From Gammaproteobacteria bacterium (GTDB taxonomy: Bacteria; Pseudomonadota; Gammaproteobacteria; Nevskiales; Nevskiaceae), in assembly GCA_022599775.1 (NCBI GenBank), contig JAHZLQ010000039.1, positions 1-55,883 of the forward strand: 55,883 nt of DNA, written 5' to 3'. Each line of letters starts with the position of its first letter. The first letter of the stretch is position 1. The notes beneath the pieces are model-generated. The model was not told the origin of the DNA. It saw only the letters and a list, made by a program, of their open reading frames with translations, and ran no database searches. Shown one piece after another: positions 8,735 through 16,656 of the stretch. The position numbers were made by a program, and so were the translations under genes.

Positions 8735-8755
8735 TGCCGCACTATTTATGGTCTA

Positions 8756-11700
8756 TCAGCTGAGGTTTGATGCGCCGTCAGCCGGTGTCGCTTCGGGGAA
8801 TCGCCGCCCCGGATCATCCTGCGCGCGGCGCACGCGGCCGTCCCAGCTCCAGCGCGAGACGAAGATTGCGTCGATGCCTTCGCGGCGCACGATCTGGCAG
8901 ATCGACAGGCCCGGCAGTTCGGCGTAGCAGCCCCATTCGCGTTCGCTGGTCATGACAAAGTCGAGGTCGAATTCGCGGATCAGCGCCATGCAGTTGGCGC
9001 GCGCCTCGTCATCGATGCCGGCGAAGGCCTCGTCGAGCAGCACCAGCCGCGGCGCCAGCGGATCGGCGCTTTCGTAGTGGCTGCTGGCGGCCGCGAACAA
9101 GGGCACCGTCAGCCCGAGCGCACGTTCACCGCTGGAGGCCGGGCCGGACAATGGCTTCCAGGCGCCGTCCTGCTGGCGCTGCACGCGGAAGCGGTGCCAG
9201 CGGCGATAGTCCAGCGCGCGCGACAGCGATTCGAACAGGCTGGCGCGTTCGTCGCGCTGGCGTTCCTCGCGTATGCGGGTCTGCAGGAAATCGCCGACGG
9301 TGCGGCGGTCGTCCGGCGACCAGGCGTCGGCGTGGGTCTTGAGCAGGCGCTTGCGTGCCTCGGCGAGGCCGGAGGGTGCGTCCGGGGTGTCGTCCGGCAG
9401 GTTCTGCCAGTCCAGGCGGTAGCGCACGCCGGTGGAAGTCGGGCGCTTGTGCAGTTCGCCGTTGATGCTGGCGACGCGGCGCTCGGTGTCCTGAATCAGG
9501 CGTTGCAGGTTGACGGCGATGTCCTGCTGCAGGTGGTTTTCGAGCACCTCGCGCTCACGCGCCGACAGCAGCATGCGGCGCTCGCCGATTTCGGCTTCCA
9601 GCCGCGCGCCGAGCAGGTCCGGCCGTTCCGGCCGCGACTGGTAGACGATGCGCACGATCAGGCCGTGGTCGCTGGATTCCAGCGTGGCGCTGTGGCCTTG
9701 TGCCGACAGCGCGCGCTGCAGTTCGGTGAAGTCCTCGCCGATGCGCCGCGAGATCGCATGCCAGTGCTCGTCCTCGGCGGCGACCTGGCCGAGCGCCTGT
9801 TCGGTGCGTCGCGCCGTCGTCAGGCCGGCTTCGACGCCCCAGCTTTGCGCGGTGTCCGGCAGTTCGAGTTCGGGCACGGCGATCGCCAGCAGGCCGGTGG
9901 CGGCGAACAGGCGCAGGCCGTCGATGGCGGCGAGGCGCTCGCCGCCACGCTCGTCGAGCGTGCGCTGCGCGTCGCTGCGTTTCTGTTCGGCCGCGGCGGC
10001 GTGTGCGTTGGCCGTGAGCTGGGCCTTGTGGGCGGCGCTCAGTCCCTCGTTTTCGCGGGTCTCGGCGGATTCGGCATCGGCGATGCGCTGCTGTAGTTCG
10101 TGGACCTTGACGCCGACGCTGTCGCGCAGGGTCTGCAATTCGGTCGCGGTTTCGAGCTGGCGCCGCGTCTGTTCGCCGTATTCGCCTTCGGCGGTGGCGA
10201 GGTCGCTATGGCTGCGGGCCTCGCGGGCCTGCTGTTCCTGCCATTCCAGCAGCGCGCCGCGGTGGGCGCGCAGCGCCGCGGCGAATTCGGTGACGGCCAG
10301 GCGGTAGTCCGACAGGGTTTGCGCCAGTGATTCCAGCGCGGCGCCGTCGGCCGGCAGGCGCAGGTCCTCGGCGTCCAGGCGCAGCGCGTCGAGACTGCGC
10401 TGGCTGGCGTGCTCGGCCTGGGCGAGACGGCCGTCGGCTTCGCCGAGGCGGCGCTGAGCGTCGCGGCGCTGGCGCTCGGCCTGCGAGGTCGTGGCGTGTG
10501 CCGTGCGCAGGGCGTCGTCGCCCGGCGCGGCGGCCAGTTCCTGACGCAGCCGCTGCCGCGTGTCGGCGAGCGCGGCGCTCTGGGCGTCGAGCGCCTGCGC
10601 CTGTGCGCCGAGCTCGGCCAGGCGCGCGCCGATCTCGTCCAGGCGCTGACGGCGTGCGGCTTCGCGCGCGGCGTAGCCGATGTAGCGCGCCGCCGGTTTG
10701 GACCAATGGCCCGCGAGCGGGCCGAGGCGATAGCTGCCGGCGGTCGAGACCCAGGCTTCGGCGTTGCTCGGGTCCTGTGCATCGCAGGCGATGGACGCCA
10801 GAATCGATTCGATGATCGCCGGCGCGATCGGGGTGTCCGCGGCCGGCCGCAGGCGGCTCGCCAGCGAATCCGCCAGCGAATCCGCCTGGGTGCCGCGCGG
10901 CAGCAGGCGCGCGTCCAGGCTGGTCGGGTCCAGCACTTCGCCGCCCGGCGTGATCCAGGCGTCGAGCAGGCCGGCGGCTTCGAGTGCGGCTTCCAGACCG
11001 GCGCGCTGTGCCGGTTCCAGACTGGGATCGAAGTCCACGAGCTGCCACAGCGGTGCGCCGCTGCGCCGGGCGCGTGTCGCGGCGTCGCGGTAGTACAGCG
11101 CGGGCGGCGGCGCGTCGGTACCGGCTTCCAGCGCGTCACGTTCCTGATGCAGGGCCGCACGCTCCTCGGCCAGCGCCTGCCGGTGCTGTTCGAGCGCGGC
11201 TTCGCTGGCGGCGAGTTGCCGTTGCTGTGCGTCGCGGGCCTGGTCGAGCAGACTGCGCATCGGCTGCTCGCCGGCCAGGGTTTCGGCCCAGGTTTCGAGC
11301 GCGGCCAGCGCGTCCTCGCTGTCCGGCAGGCGCAGCGTGTGCAGACCGCCGAGGTAATGGCGCCAGGCTGCCAGCAGCGCGTCGATATCGGTCTGCAGCT
11401 GCCGCGCCGCCGCTTCGTGCTGGGCTTCGGCGGCGGCGAAGTCGTCGGCGCGGGCATTGCGCTCGCTGTGCGCCAGCTCGCGTTTGCGCAGGGCGTCCTG
11501 GTGCTCGCGCAGCCGCTTGCGGACCAGCTCGATCTGTTCCTGTCGGGCTTTCACAGCGGCGTGCAGGCGGCCGCGCAGCGTGTCGGCGAAGCGCTCGTCG
11601 GCGGCCACGACGCCATCGGGCAGCTCGACGGATTCGAGCGCGTGACTCTGCTCGGGTTCGAGCGCCAGCGGGGCGGCCAGGCTCATGGCGCTGTGCAGGG

Positions 11701-12895
11701 TCTCGATCTGCACGCGCCGCGTTGCTTCGGCGGCCGCGTTGCGACGCACGCTGGTGGCCTGTTCCTCCTGGTGGCGGCGCTGCGCGGTGTGCAGGCGCTG
11801 CTGCGCCCGATCGAGGCTTTGCCGCGCCTGCGCGGCTTCGGTTTCGGCGCTTTGCAGGCGCTGCGCGTCGCGCATCACCGGGTCGGCGCGCAAGACCTTG
11901 AGCCGCGCCCGCGCTTCGTCGAGCACGCGTTCGTGGCGGGCGATCGCCTCGCGCGCCTCGCTCTCGGCCTGTTGCGCGGCGCTGCGTTCGCTGTCGGCGG
12001 CGTTGAGTTCGCGGCTGGCCTGGTCGTAGCGCGTTTGCGCGGCGCGCAGTTCAGCGGCGCGGCGGCGCGCGGCGATCTGCGCGTAGCGGCCGTAACGCTC
12101 GGCGAAGCCGCTGACGGCCTTGCGCATGGCGTCGAGTTCGTCGAGTTCGCGGCGGTAGTCGTCGAGCTGGTTCATCGCCTCGGCCACGTCTTCGAGCGCG
12201 CCGCGCTCCAGTGGCGGCAGGGCGTCGCTAAGCGCGTCGGACAAACGCTGCTCGTTGGGCTGCTTCGACAGCTGCGGCTGGCGCAACTGGATCAGGGTGT
12301 CGATCAGCGCGTCGTAGCGTTCGCTGCCCAGGCGGAACAAGGCCTCGTCGACCGCGCGCCGGTAGTGCATGGCGGTGTCGAAGACCTGCCCGTGCGTGCC
12401 GATGGCCTCGGCCAGACGGTCCTTGGCGATGGCGGTGCGATGGGGCGTGGTCAGCCACAGGTCCTCGCCGACGCGCTGCGAGGAGGTGAAATACCAGGCG
12501 TCGACCGAGGCGCGGCCGCCAACCGCGCGCAGGCCGGCGCCCAGGGTCAGGAAGCGTGGCTGGCCGTCTTCGCCGACGCGGCCGAACTCGATCCAGGTAT
12601 AGCCGATGCGGCGCTCGTGACGGCCGCCCATCAGCAGGTTCCAGTCCATGCGCTTGCCGCGGTCGCCGTCCGGCTCGACGCGCGAAGCGGACAGGTTGGC
12701 GTCGAACAGGAACGGCAGCGTCAGCGACAGCACCTTGGATTTGCCGGTGCCGTTGTTGCCGCGCAGCATGATGTGGCCGTCGCGGAAATGGAATTCCTCG
12801 GAATCGTAGTGGTAGAGCTCGATCAGGCCCAGGCGCAGCGGCTGCCAGCGACGCAGCGCCGGCTCGGGCAAGGGTGGACGTTCGGGAGCGTTCAT
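8756..12895 (-). CDS. jetC: JetC, SMC/MukB-like ATPase of Wadjet type II
   Basis: A 1379-aa ATPase with head domains at the two ends and a long Gln/Glu/Arg/Ala-rich coiled coil between. Walker A is Gly-Asn-Asn-Gly-Thr-Gly-Lys-Ser at 46-53. The ABC signature Ser-Ser-Gly-Glu-Arg-Ala-Leu and Walker B Leu-Val-Leu-Leu-Asp-Glu-Ala-Phe lie near the C terminus, matching TIGR02680-type JetC. It would form the MukB-like motor with JetA (kleisin-like) and JetB (KITE-like). The ATG is 4 bases after the stop of the PIN toxin gene with only a weak AGGT upstream, so its translation probably depends on ribosomes finishing the toxin. A frame starting at 13012 is longer but runs inside the toxin gene. Confidence 0.93.
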   Translation of the reverse strand: MNAPERPPLPEPALRRWQPLRLGLIELYHYDSEEFHFRDGHIMLRGNNGTGKSKVLSLTLPFLFDANLSASRVEPDGDRGKRMDWNLLMGGRHERRIGYTWIEFGRVGEDGQPRFLTLGAGLRAVGGRASVDAWYFTSSQRVGEDLWLTTPHRTAIAKDRLAEAIGTHGQVFDTAMHYRRAVDEALFRLGSERYDALIDTLIQLRQPQLSKQPNEQRLSDALSDALPPLERGALEDVAEAMNQLDDYRRELDELDAMRKAVSGFAERYGRYAQIAARRRAAELRAAQTRYDQASRELNAADSERSAAQQAESEAREAIARHERVLDEARARLKVLRADPVMRDAQRLQSAETEAAQARQSLDRAQQRLHTAQRRHQEEQATSVRRNAAAEATRRVQIETLHSAMSLAAPLALEPEQSHALESVELPDGVVAADERFADTLRGRLHAAVKARQEQIELVRKRLREHQDALRKRELAHSERNARADDFAAAEAQHEAAARQLQTDIDALLAAWRHYLGGLHTLRLPDSEDALAALETWAETLAGEQPMRSLLDQARDAQQRQLAASEAALEQHRQALAEERAALHQERDALEAGTDAPPPALYYRDAATRARRSGAPLWQLVDFDPSLEPAQRAGLEAALEAAGLLDAWITPGGEVLDPTSLDARLLPRGTQADSLADSLASRLRPAADTPIAPAIIESILASIACDAQDPSNAEAWVSTAGSYRLGPLAGHWSKPAARYIGYAAREAARRQRLDEIGARLAELGAQAQALDAQSAALADTRQRLRQELAAAPGDDALRTAHATTSQAERQRRDAQRRLGEADGRLAQAEHASQRSLDALRLDAEDLRLPADGAALESLAQTLSDYRLAVTEFAAALRAHRGALLEWQEQQAREARSHSDLATAEGEYGEQTRRQLETATELQTLRDSVGVKVHELQQRIADAESAETRENEGLSAAHKAQLTANAHAAAAEQKRSDAQRTLDERGGERLAAIDGLRLFAATGLLAIAVPELELPDTAQSWGVEAGLTTARRTEQALGQVAAEDEHWHAISRRIGEDFTELQRALSAQGHSATLESSDHGLIVRIVYQSRPERPDLLGARLEAEIGERRMLLSAREREVLENHLQQDIAVNLQRLIQDTERRVASINGELHKRPTSTGVRYRLDWQNLPDDTPDAPSGLAEARKRLLKTHADAWSPDDRRTVGDFLQTRIREERQRDERASLFESLSRALDYRRWHRFRVQRQQDGAWKPLSGPASSGERALGLTVPLFAAASSHYESADPLAPRLVLLDEAFAGIDDEARANCMALIREFDLDFVMTSEREWGCYAELPGLSICQIVRREGIDAIFVSRWSWDGRVRRAQDDPGRRFPEATPADGASNLS

Positions 12896-12899
12896 CGGT

Positions 12900-13313
12900 T
12901 CAGACCTGGACGACCGCAAGCCCCAGCCCTCTGGCGGCGGTGCATTGCCGCAGGTCCGAAGACACGAAGGTATCCGCCCGGCTGCGCAGTGCGGCCGCCA
13001 CGTGCAAGGCATCCATGGCGCGCAGCGGATGCGCTTCGAGTGTGTGAATGCTGTCCCCCAGAACTTCCGGAGCCAGCTCGCAGATCTGTGCGTCGGCGAT
13101 GTCCAGCAGCAGATCCTGTTTCAAGCGTCGATATTGTCCCGTGTCGAGGCGGCCCTCCCGCTGCAGCCGGCAGAACGCCGAGATCAGCTCCGGCAAGGCG
13201 ATCACGCAGAGCAGCAGCACGTCGGCGCGCTCGCACCAGTCGAGGACGGCATCGCTGCCGTCCTCGCGCACGTAACGCTTGACGAAGGCGGAACTGTCGA
13301 AAAACACGCGCAT
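12900..13313 (-). CDS. PIN-domain ribonuclease toxin (VapC-like)
   Basis: A 137-aa PIN protein with all four acidic active-site positions: Asp6 in Phe-Phe-Asp-Ser-Ser, Glu42 in Leu-Pro-Glu-Leu, Asp101 in Met-Asp-Ala-Leu-His, and Asp120 in Ser-Ser-Asp-Leu. VapC-type toxins cut RNA, often tRNA. The ATG overlaps the TGA of the Phd-type antitoxin by one base. The stop lies 4 bases before the jetC start. The whole gene is embedded in the Wadjet operon and reads in the same direction. It appears intact and probably active. Confidence 0.9.
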   Translation of the reverse strand: MRVFFDSSAFVKRYVREDGSDAVLDWCERADVLLLCVIALPELISAFCRLQREGRLDTGQYRRLKQDLLLDIADAQICELAPEVLGDSIHTLEAHPLRAMDALHVAAALRSRADTFVSSDLRQCTAARGLGLAVVQV

Positions 13314-13543
13314 CAAAGACCGCGGTCTTGCAGGATCAGGCGCCCGGCCTCGACGCCGGGGATCAGCAGAGGATCGGCGCGCCGACGTTTCCAGGACGGG
13401 ATTTCCGCCACAGGCTCGACGATCGGCTGGATCTCCGCGACCGGACGACCATGGCGCAGCACACGCACGGTTTCCCCGGCCTCCACCAGATCGAAATAGC
13501 GTTTGGCGTGATTACGCAATTCGGTGAATGTGGTTTCCCGCAT
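13313..13543 (-). CDS. Phd/YefM-family antitoxin
   Basis: A 76-aa antitoxin starting Met-Arg-Glu-Thr-Thr-Phe-Thr-Glu-Leu-Arg-Asn-His-Ala-Lys, followed by Gly-Glu-Thr-Val-Arg-Val-Leu-Arg-His-Gly-Arg-Pro-Val-Ala-Glu, the classic Phd/YefM N-terminal DNA-binding fold. The C-terminal part (Trp-Lys-Arg-Arg-Arg and beyond) would wrap the toxin. I prefer the ATG at 13543 over the frame start at 13609, which would run through the operator-like palindrome. It is coupled to the PIN toxin by a TGATG junction and lies 84 bp after jetB. Confidence 0.88.
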   Translation of the reverse strand: MRETTFTELRNHAKRYFDLVEAGETVRVLRHGRPVAEIQPIVEPVAEIPSWKRRRADPLLIPGVEAGRLILQDRGL

Positions 13544-13557
13544 GACGATGTCTCGAT

Positions 13558-13577
13558 ATGTACGCTGATCTGTACAT
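13558..13577. promoter_or_regulatory. Probable antitoxin operator with GTACAT half-sites
   Basis: Perfect 6-bp arms ATGTAC (13558-13563) and GTACAT (13572-13577) flank an 8-base spacer, 15 bp upstream of the antitoxin ATG. On the coding strand the first half-site reads TGTACA, the core recognised by YefM-type proteins in other bacteria. A -10-like TATAGT on the minus strand (13596-13601) lies just upstream of the site, so a bound dimer would cover the transcription start. No good -35 was found. Confidence 0.6.
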
Positions 13578-13627
13578 CGTAAGGGAAAGGAGGCCACTAT
13601 ATCCAGCATGTGAAAGCTGGCCTGAGT

Positions 13628-14857
13628 TCACAATAGCGCTTGTTGCTTTCCCCGAATCTCCGCCTCGCCCAGCGCGAAGCGCAGCAGTGCCGGCCGCGCG
13701 CGTACGCCGCCGCTGCGAAATTCCACCAGCTTGAGCCGGGCGAGGCGCTGCAGGGCCTGATCCGCGAGCGCATTTTCGGCGCCGGGTTCGCGCGCGGCCT
13801 TGCGCCAGTAGCGGCCGAATTCGCCGGTGGCGTCGGCCACGTAGTCGGCGACCTCGCGCGCGCCGAACAGGCGCTCCGGATGTTTGCGTGCCGCATCGCC
13901 AAGAAATTCGGCGACCAGCAGGGTGACGTGGGATTCGGTGCCCTGCGCCGGCAGACGTTCGTCGGAGAGTTCGCCGTCCTCGTCCACCAGGGCGAAGCCC
14001 TCGGCGCGCAATTCCGCCGTGAGACCGCTGGCGGCGGCGAGGCGCGCGCTCATCGTGCCGCGCTGGGTCGCGAGATACTCGCGTTCGCTGTCGTCGAGTT
14101 CGTCGTGATAGACCACCGGGTCGTCGAGCAGGCGTCTGGACAGGCGATGACGCGTGGCGGTGCGGCGGCCTTCGGGACTGTCGGGCACGTAGTCCTCGAC
14201 CAGGGCGGCAAGGCGTGATTCGAAGTCGGCCTGCGGCAGCAGGGCTTCGATCAGGCTGGCGCCGCGGCTGCTGCCCGGCAGCGCGGCGAGCGCGCGGCGC
14301 TGCACGTCGTAGAGCACGTCGCCGGCCTGATTGACGTAGGCCTCCTCGTCGCCGGCGACGCGGGCGAGCACGCCGAGGTCGAGCAGGAAACGGCAGACCA
14401 GCACCAGGTCGCGGCGCTCGCGCAGGGTCTCCAGCGTGTACTGGTAGCCGAGGGCCGCAAGCTCGGGATCGCGTGCGGCGTCGAGCAGGCGCTCGCCCAA
14501 TGCGCGCAGGGTGATCTGCGGCTCGGCGCGTTCGAGCACGGCGCAGACCAGACACAGCAGCACGTAACGGTCGCGATCGAATTCGCGCTTGTCGCGGTCG
14601 TGCGCGCCGCGGGTGCTGTCGCCGAGCTCGGCCGGGCGTTTGTACAGTCGTGCGCAGTCGCGTTCGATCAGCAGCGGCCAGCCGCATTCGCGGCCGAACC
14701 AGTCGCGCAGCCAGTCGGCGTGTGCGCGCACGTGGACGAATTCGGGCGCGTCGGCCGGCAGCAGCGGGCGCATCAGCAAGGCGCGCAGGGCACGTTCGCG
14801 CGATTCCGCCTGCTGGCGGTCGAGAACGTCGGAAAGTCTGGAGCGGTCTTCCGCCAT
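13628..14857 (-). CDS. jetB: JetB, Wadjet type II subunit (DUF2398/TIGR02678)
   Basis: A 409-aa protein beginning Met-Ala-Glu-Asp-Arg-Ser-Arg-Leu. It contains the family-typical segment Leu-Tyr-Lys-Arg-Pro-Ala near residue 70 and the conserved Glu-Arg-Glu-Tyr-Leu in the middle. In Wadjet, JetB is the winged-helix (KITE-like) partner that bridges the JetA kleisin and the JetC ATPase. The start is fixed by a TGATG overlap with the jetA stop. A longer upstream frame lies entirely within jetA. The next gene is the Phd-type antitoxin, an insertion relative to the usual jetB-jetC adjacency. Confidence 0.9.
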   Translation of the reverse strand: MAEDRSRLSDVLDRQQAESRERALRALLMRPLLPADAPEFVHVRAHADWLRDWFGRECGWPLLIERDCARLYKRPAELGDSTRGAHDRDKREFDRDRYVLLCLVCAVLERAEPQITLRALGERLLDAARDPELAALGYQYTLETLRERRDLVLVCRFLLDLGVLARVAGDEEAYVNQAGDVLYDVQRRALAALPGSSRGASLIEALLPQADFESRLAALVEDYVPDSPEGRRTATRHRLSRRLLDDPVVYHDELDDSEREYLATQRGTMSARLAAASGLTAELRAEGFALVDEDGELSDERLPAQGTESHVTLLVAEFLGDAARKHPERLFGAREVADYVADATGEFGRYWRKAAREPGAENALADQALQRLARLKLVEFRSGGVRARPALLRFALGEAEIRGKQQALL

Positions 14858-16359
14858 CAGACGATCGGCCGAATCAGCAGGCGATGGTCGCGGCCGCGGA
14901 AGTGGCCGAGTTCGGTGTCGATCTCGGCGCGGCTGTCGGCCTCCAGCGGTTCCAGGCGAATCGTCAGCGAGCCGTCGCCGGTGCTGCGTTCGACGGCCTG
15001 GTCGGGATGGCGCTGTGCCGCCAGCGCGTCGCCGAGCAGCGACAGGAACAGGCGGAAGGCATGGCGGTCCAGCGTGCCGAGTTCGGACAGGCGCGTTTCC
15101 TGGCCGGTGGCCAGGCGTTGCCGCGCGGCTTCGGTCTGCGCCGATTCCTCGGCCAGACGGTGCGCGAGCTGCGCGCGCTCGGCGCTGCGTTCGCGAATCC
15201 TGGGTGGGCCGCCACGCGTGGCGAGCTGGCCGGTTTCGCGCAGGCGCGGGTGGATTCTGACCGGCGGCGCTTCGCCCCAGGGACTCGTCGCCGCGGCGGC
15301 TTCGGCGGGGCTCAGTGCGAGATGTCGTGCCGGCGACAGCGCGAAGGCGGCACGCCACAAACGGTGCGTCTGCGCCGGCTCCGGGCAGGCGGCGAACCAT
15401 AGCGCCAGCCGCCGGAAATCGGCGGCGCGGTCGCTGCGGCCGGCGCGGCGTTCGTTGAGCGTGGTCACCGCCTGCAACAGGCGCGGGATCGCGGCGCGCG
15501 CGCTGGCGCGCAGCAACTCGGCCTGCGGTTTGTCGCGGCCGTCGGCGACGAACCAGCGGCTCAACCCACGCCAGCGTTCGCGCCAGACGGCGAGGCGCTG
15601 CGCGTAGGCATCGGATTCGGCCTGGGCGTCGCCCGGTGCGGCGTCCCCGGCCTCGCGCTCGGCGGCGAGCGCCAGCAGGGCTTCGGCCTGCGGCTGCAGT
15701 TCGCGCAGGCGCTGGGCGATGCGGCCGGACTTGGTCACCAGTTCGCCGATGAAGCGTTCGAGGTAGTCGATCAGCCGCTTCTTGAAGGCCATCACCGCGT
15801 CCTGCTCGGCGCGCTGCAATTCGATGGTGCGCGCCAGCCCGGTCATGAAGGCTTCGGCATTGTCGGCGAGGCTGCCGAATACGTGCACCAGGTCGCGCAG
15901 GATTTCGTGGACCTTGGCGGCGTCCGGCGCATCCGCCTGCGCCAGCGCCGCAAGACTGTTGAGCCGCGCGAGGATGTCGTCCAGTGCCACCGACTGCAGT
16001 TCACCATGGCGCGACAGGGTTTCGGCGAAGGTGGCGAGCCCGGCCTCCACCGCCTCGCCGCCACGCGTCAGCCGGTACAGCAGGCGCTTGCGGTAGAAGT
16101 CCTCGATGGTGGCGACGCGCGCCGTATCCGGCTGCGCTTCGAGATTGCCCCAGTCCACGAGCTGCGCGAGCAGGCCGTCAAGTTCCTCGGCCGCCGGCAT
16201 GCGCTCGCGCCAGCGCGTTTCATGCAGGATTTCGTCGCTGCGCAAATGCAGCCGGAACTGCCGCCGCGCGGCGGCGAAGCAGTCCATGATCGCGCGGTAG
16301 GCGTCGGCGCGTTCGGCGCTGACGTGGCGGAACAGGCGGGCGGATTCGGCCTGAATCAT
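14857..16359 (-). CDS. jetA: JetA, kleisin-like subunit of Wadjet type II (DUF2397/TIGR02677)
   Basis: A 500-aa protein starting Met-Ile-Gln-Ala-Glu-Ser-Ala-Arg-Leu-Phe-Arg-His-Val-Ser-Ala-Glu, then Tyr-Arg-Ala-Ile-Met-Asp-Cys-Phe, matching the N terminus of the JetA family. Helical, charged middle segments fit a kleisin linking the ATPase heads. The ATG at 16359 is chosen because the family motif starts right after it; an in-frame TTG at 16407 would add 16 unsupported residues. It is the first gene of the operon and shares a base with jetB (TGATG). Confidence 0.9.
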   Translation of the reverse strand: MIQAESARLFRHVSAERADAYRAIMDCFAAARRQFRLHLRSDEILHETRWRERMPAAEELDGLLAQLVDWGNLEAQPDTARVATIEDFYRKRLLYRLTRGGEAVEAGLATFAETLSRHGELQSVALDDILARLNSLAALAQADAPDAAKVHEILRDLVHVFGSLADNAEAFMTGLARTIELQRAEQDAVMAFKKRLIDYLERFIGELVTKSGRIAQRLRELQPQAEALLALAAEREAGDAAPGDAQAESDAYAQRLAVWRERWRGLSRWFVADGRDKPQAELLRASARAAIPRLLQAVTTLNERRAGRSDRAADFRRLALWFAACPEPAQTHRLWRAAFALSPARHLALSPAEAAAATSPWGEAPPVRIHPRLRETGQLATRGGPPRIRERSAERAQLAHRLAEESAQTEAARQRLATGQETRLSELGTLDRHAFRLFLSLLGDALAAQRHPDQAVERSTGDGSLTIRLEPLEADSRAEIDTELGHFRGRDHRLLIRPIV

Positions 16360-16656
16360 CTGCCGGCAATGGGGTCGCGATGGATTTCGTCGCGAATCCT
16401 TTCCCAACCCGCATTTTCGAATTCCGGTGTGAAGCCGGAGCCGCGAAATGTCGGGAACACGATTCGTGCGATCGGTCGTTGCCGTTCCGGCTGCATCCCG
16501 CCGGCGAAGCGGTGCCGGCGGATCCGCTTGCTGATCCGTGCGAACCAGGTTTTTGGTACTCGAATCGGAGTTTTCATGGTAGTCGTTGGCCGGGTGTGCC
16601 GGGGCGGTTTGTGCAAGGGGCTCACGTTATTCGCTGATGCCGGGTGGCTCAAGTGC
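16360..16656. other. Non-coding gap between bioA and jetA, probable jet promoter region
   Basis: This 297-bp stretch separates the last codon of bioA from the first gene of the defence operon, both on the minus strand. It must hold the jetA promoter unless jetA is read from bioA. I found no clear -35/-10 pair and no strong terminator. A small plus-strand frame here has no protein-like features. Confidence 0.4.

Noticed and set aside
8695-8755. Intrinsic terminator after jetC
   Set aside because: The stem is AT-rich with no following U-run and lies directly before hipB, so an operator fits better.
10409-13282. A 957-codon plus-strand open frame opposite jetC
   Set aside because: It mirrors the coding strand codon by codon in a GC-rich gene, has no family motif and crosses three real genes.
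16380-16637. Small plus-strand frame in the bioA-jetA gap
   Set aside because: No ribosome site, no recognisable segment, and its composition is that of non-coding DNA.
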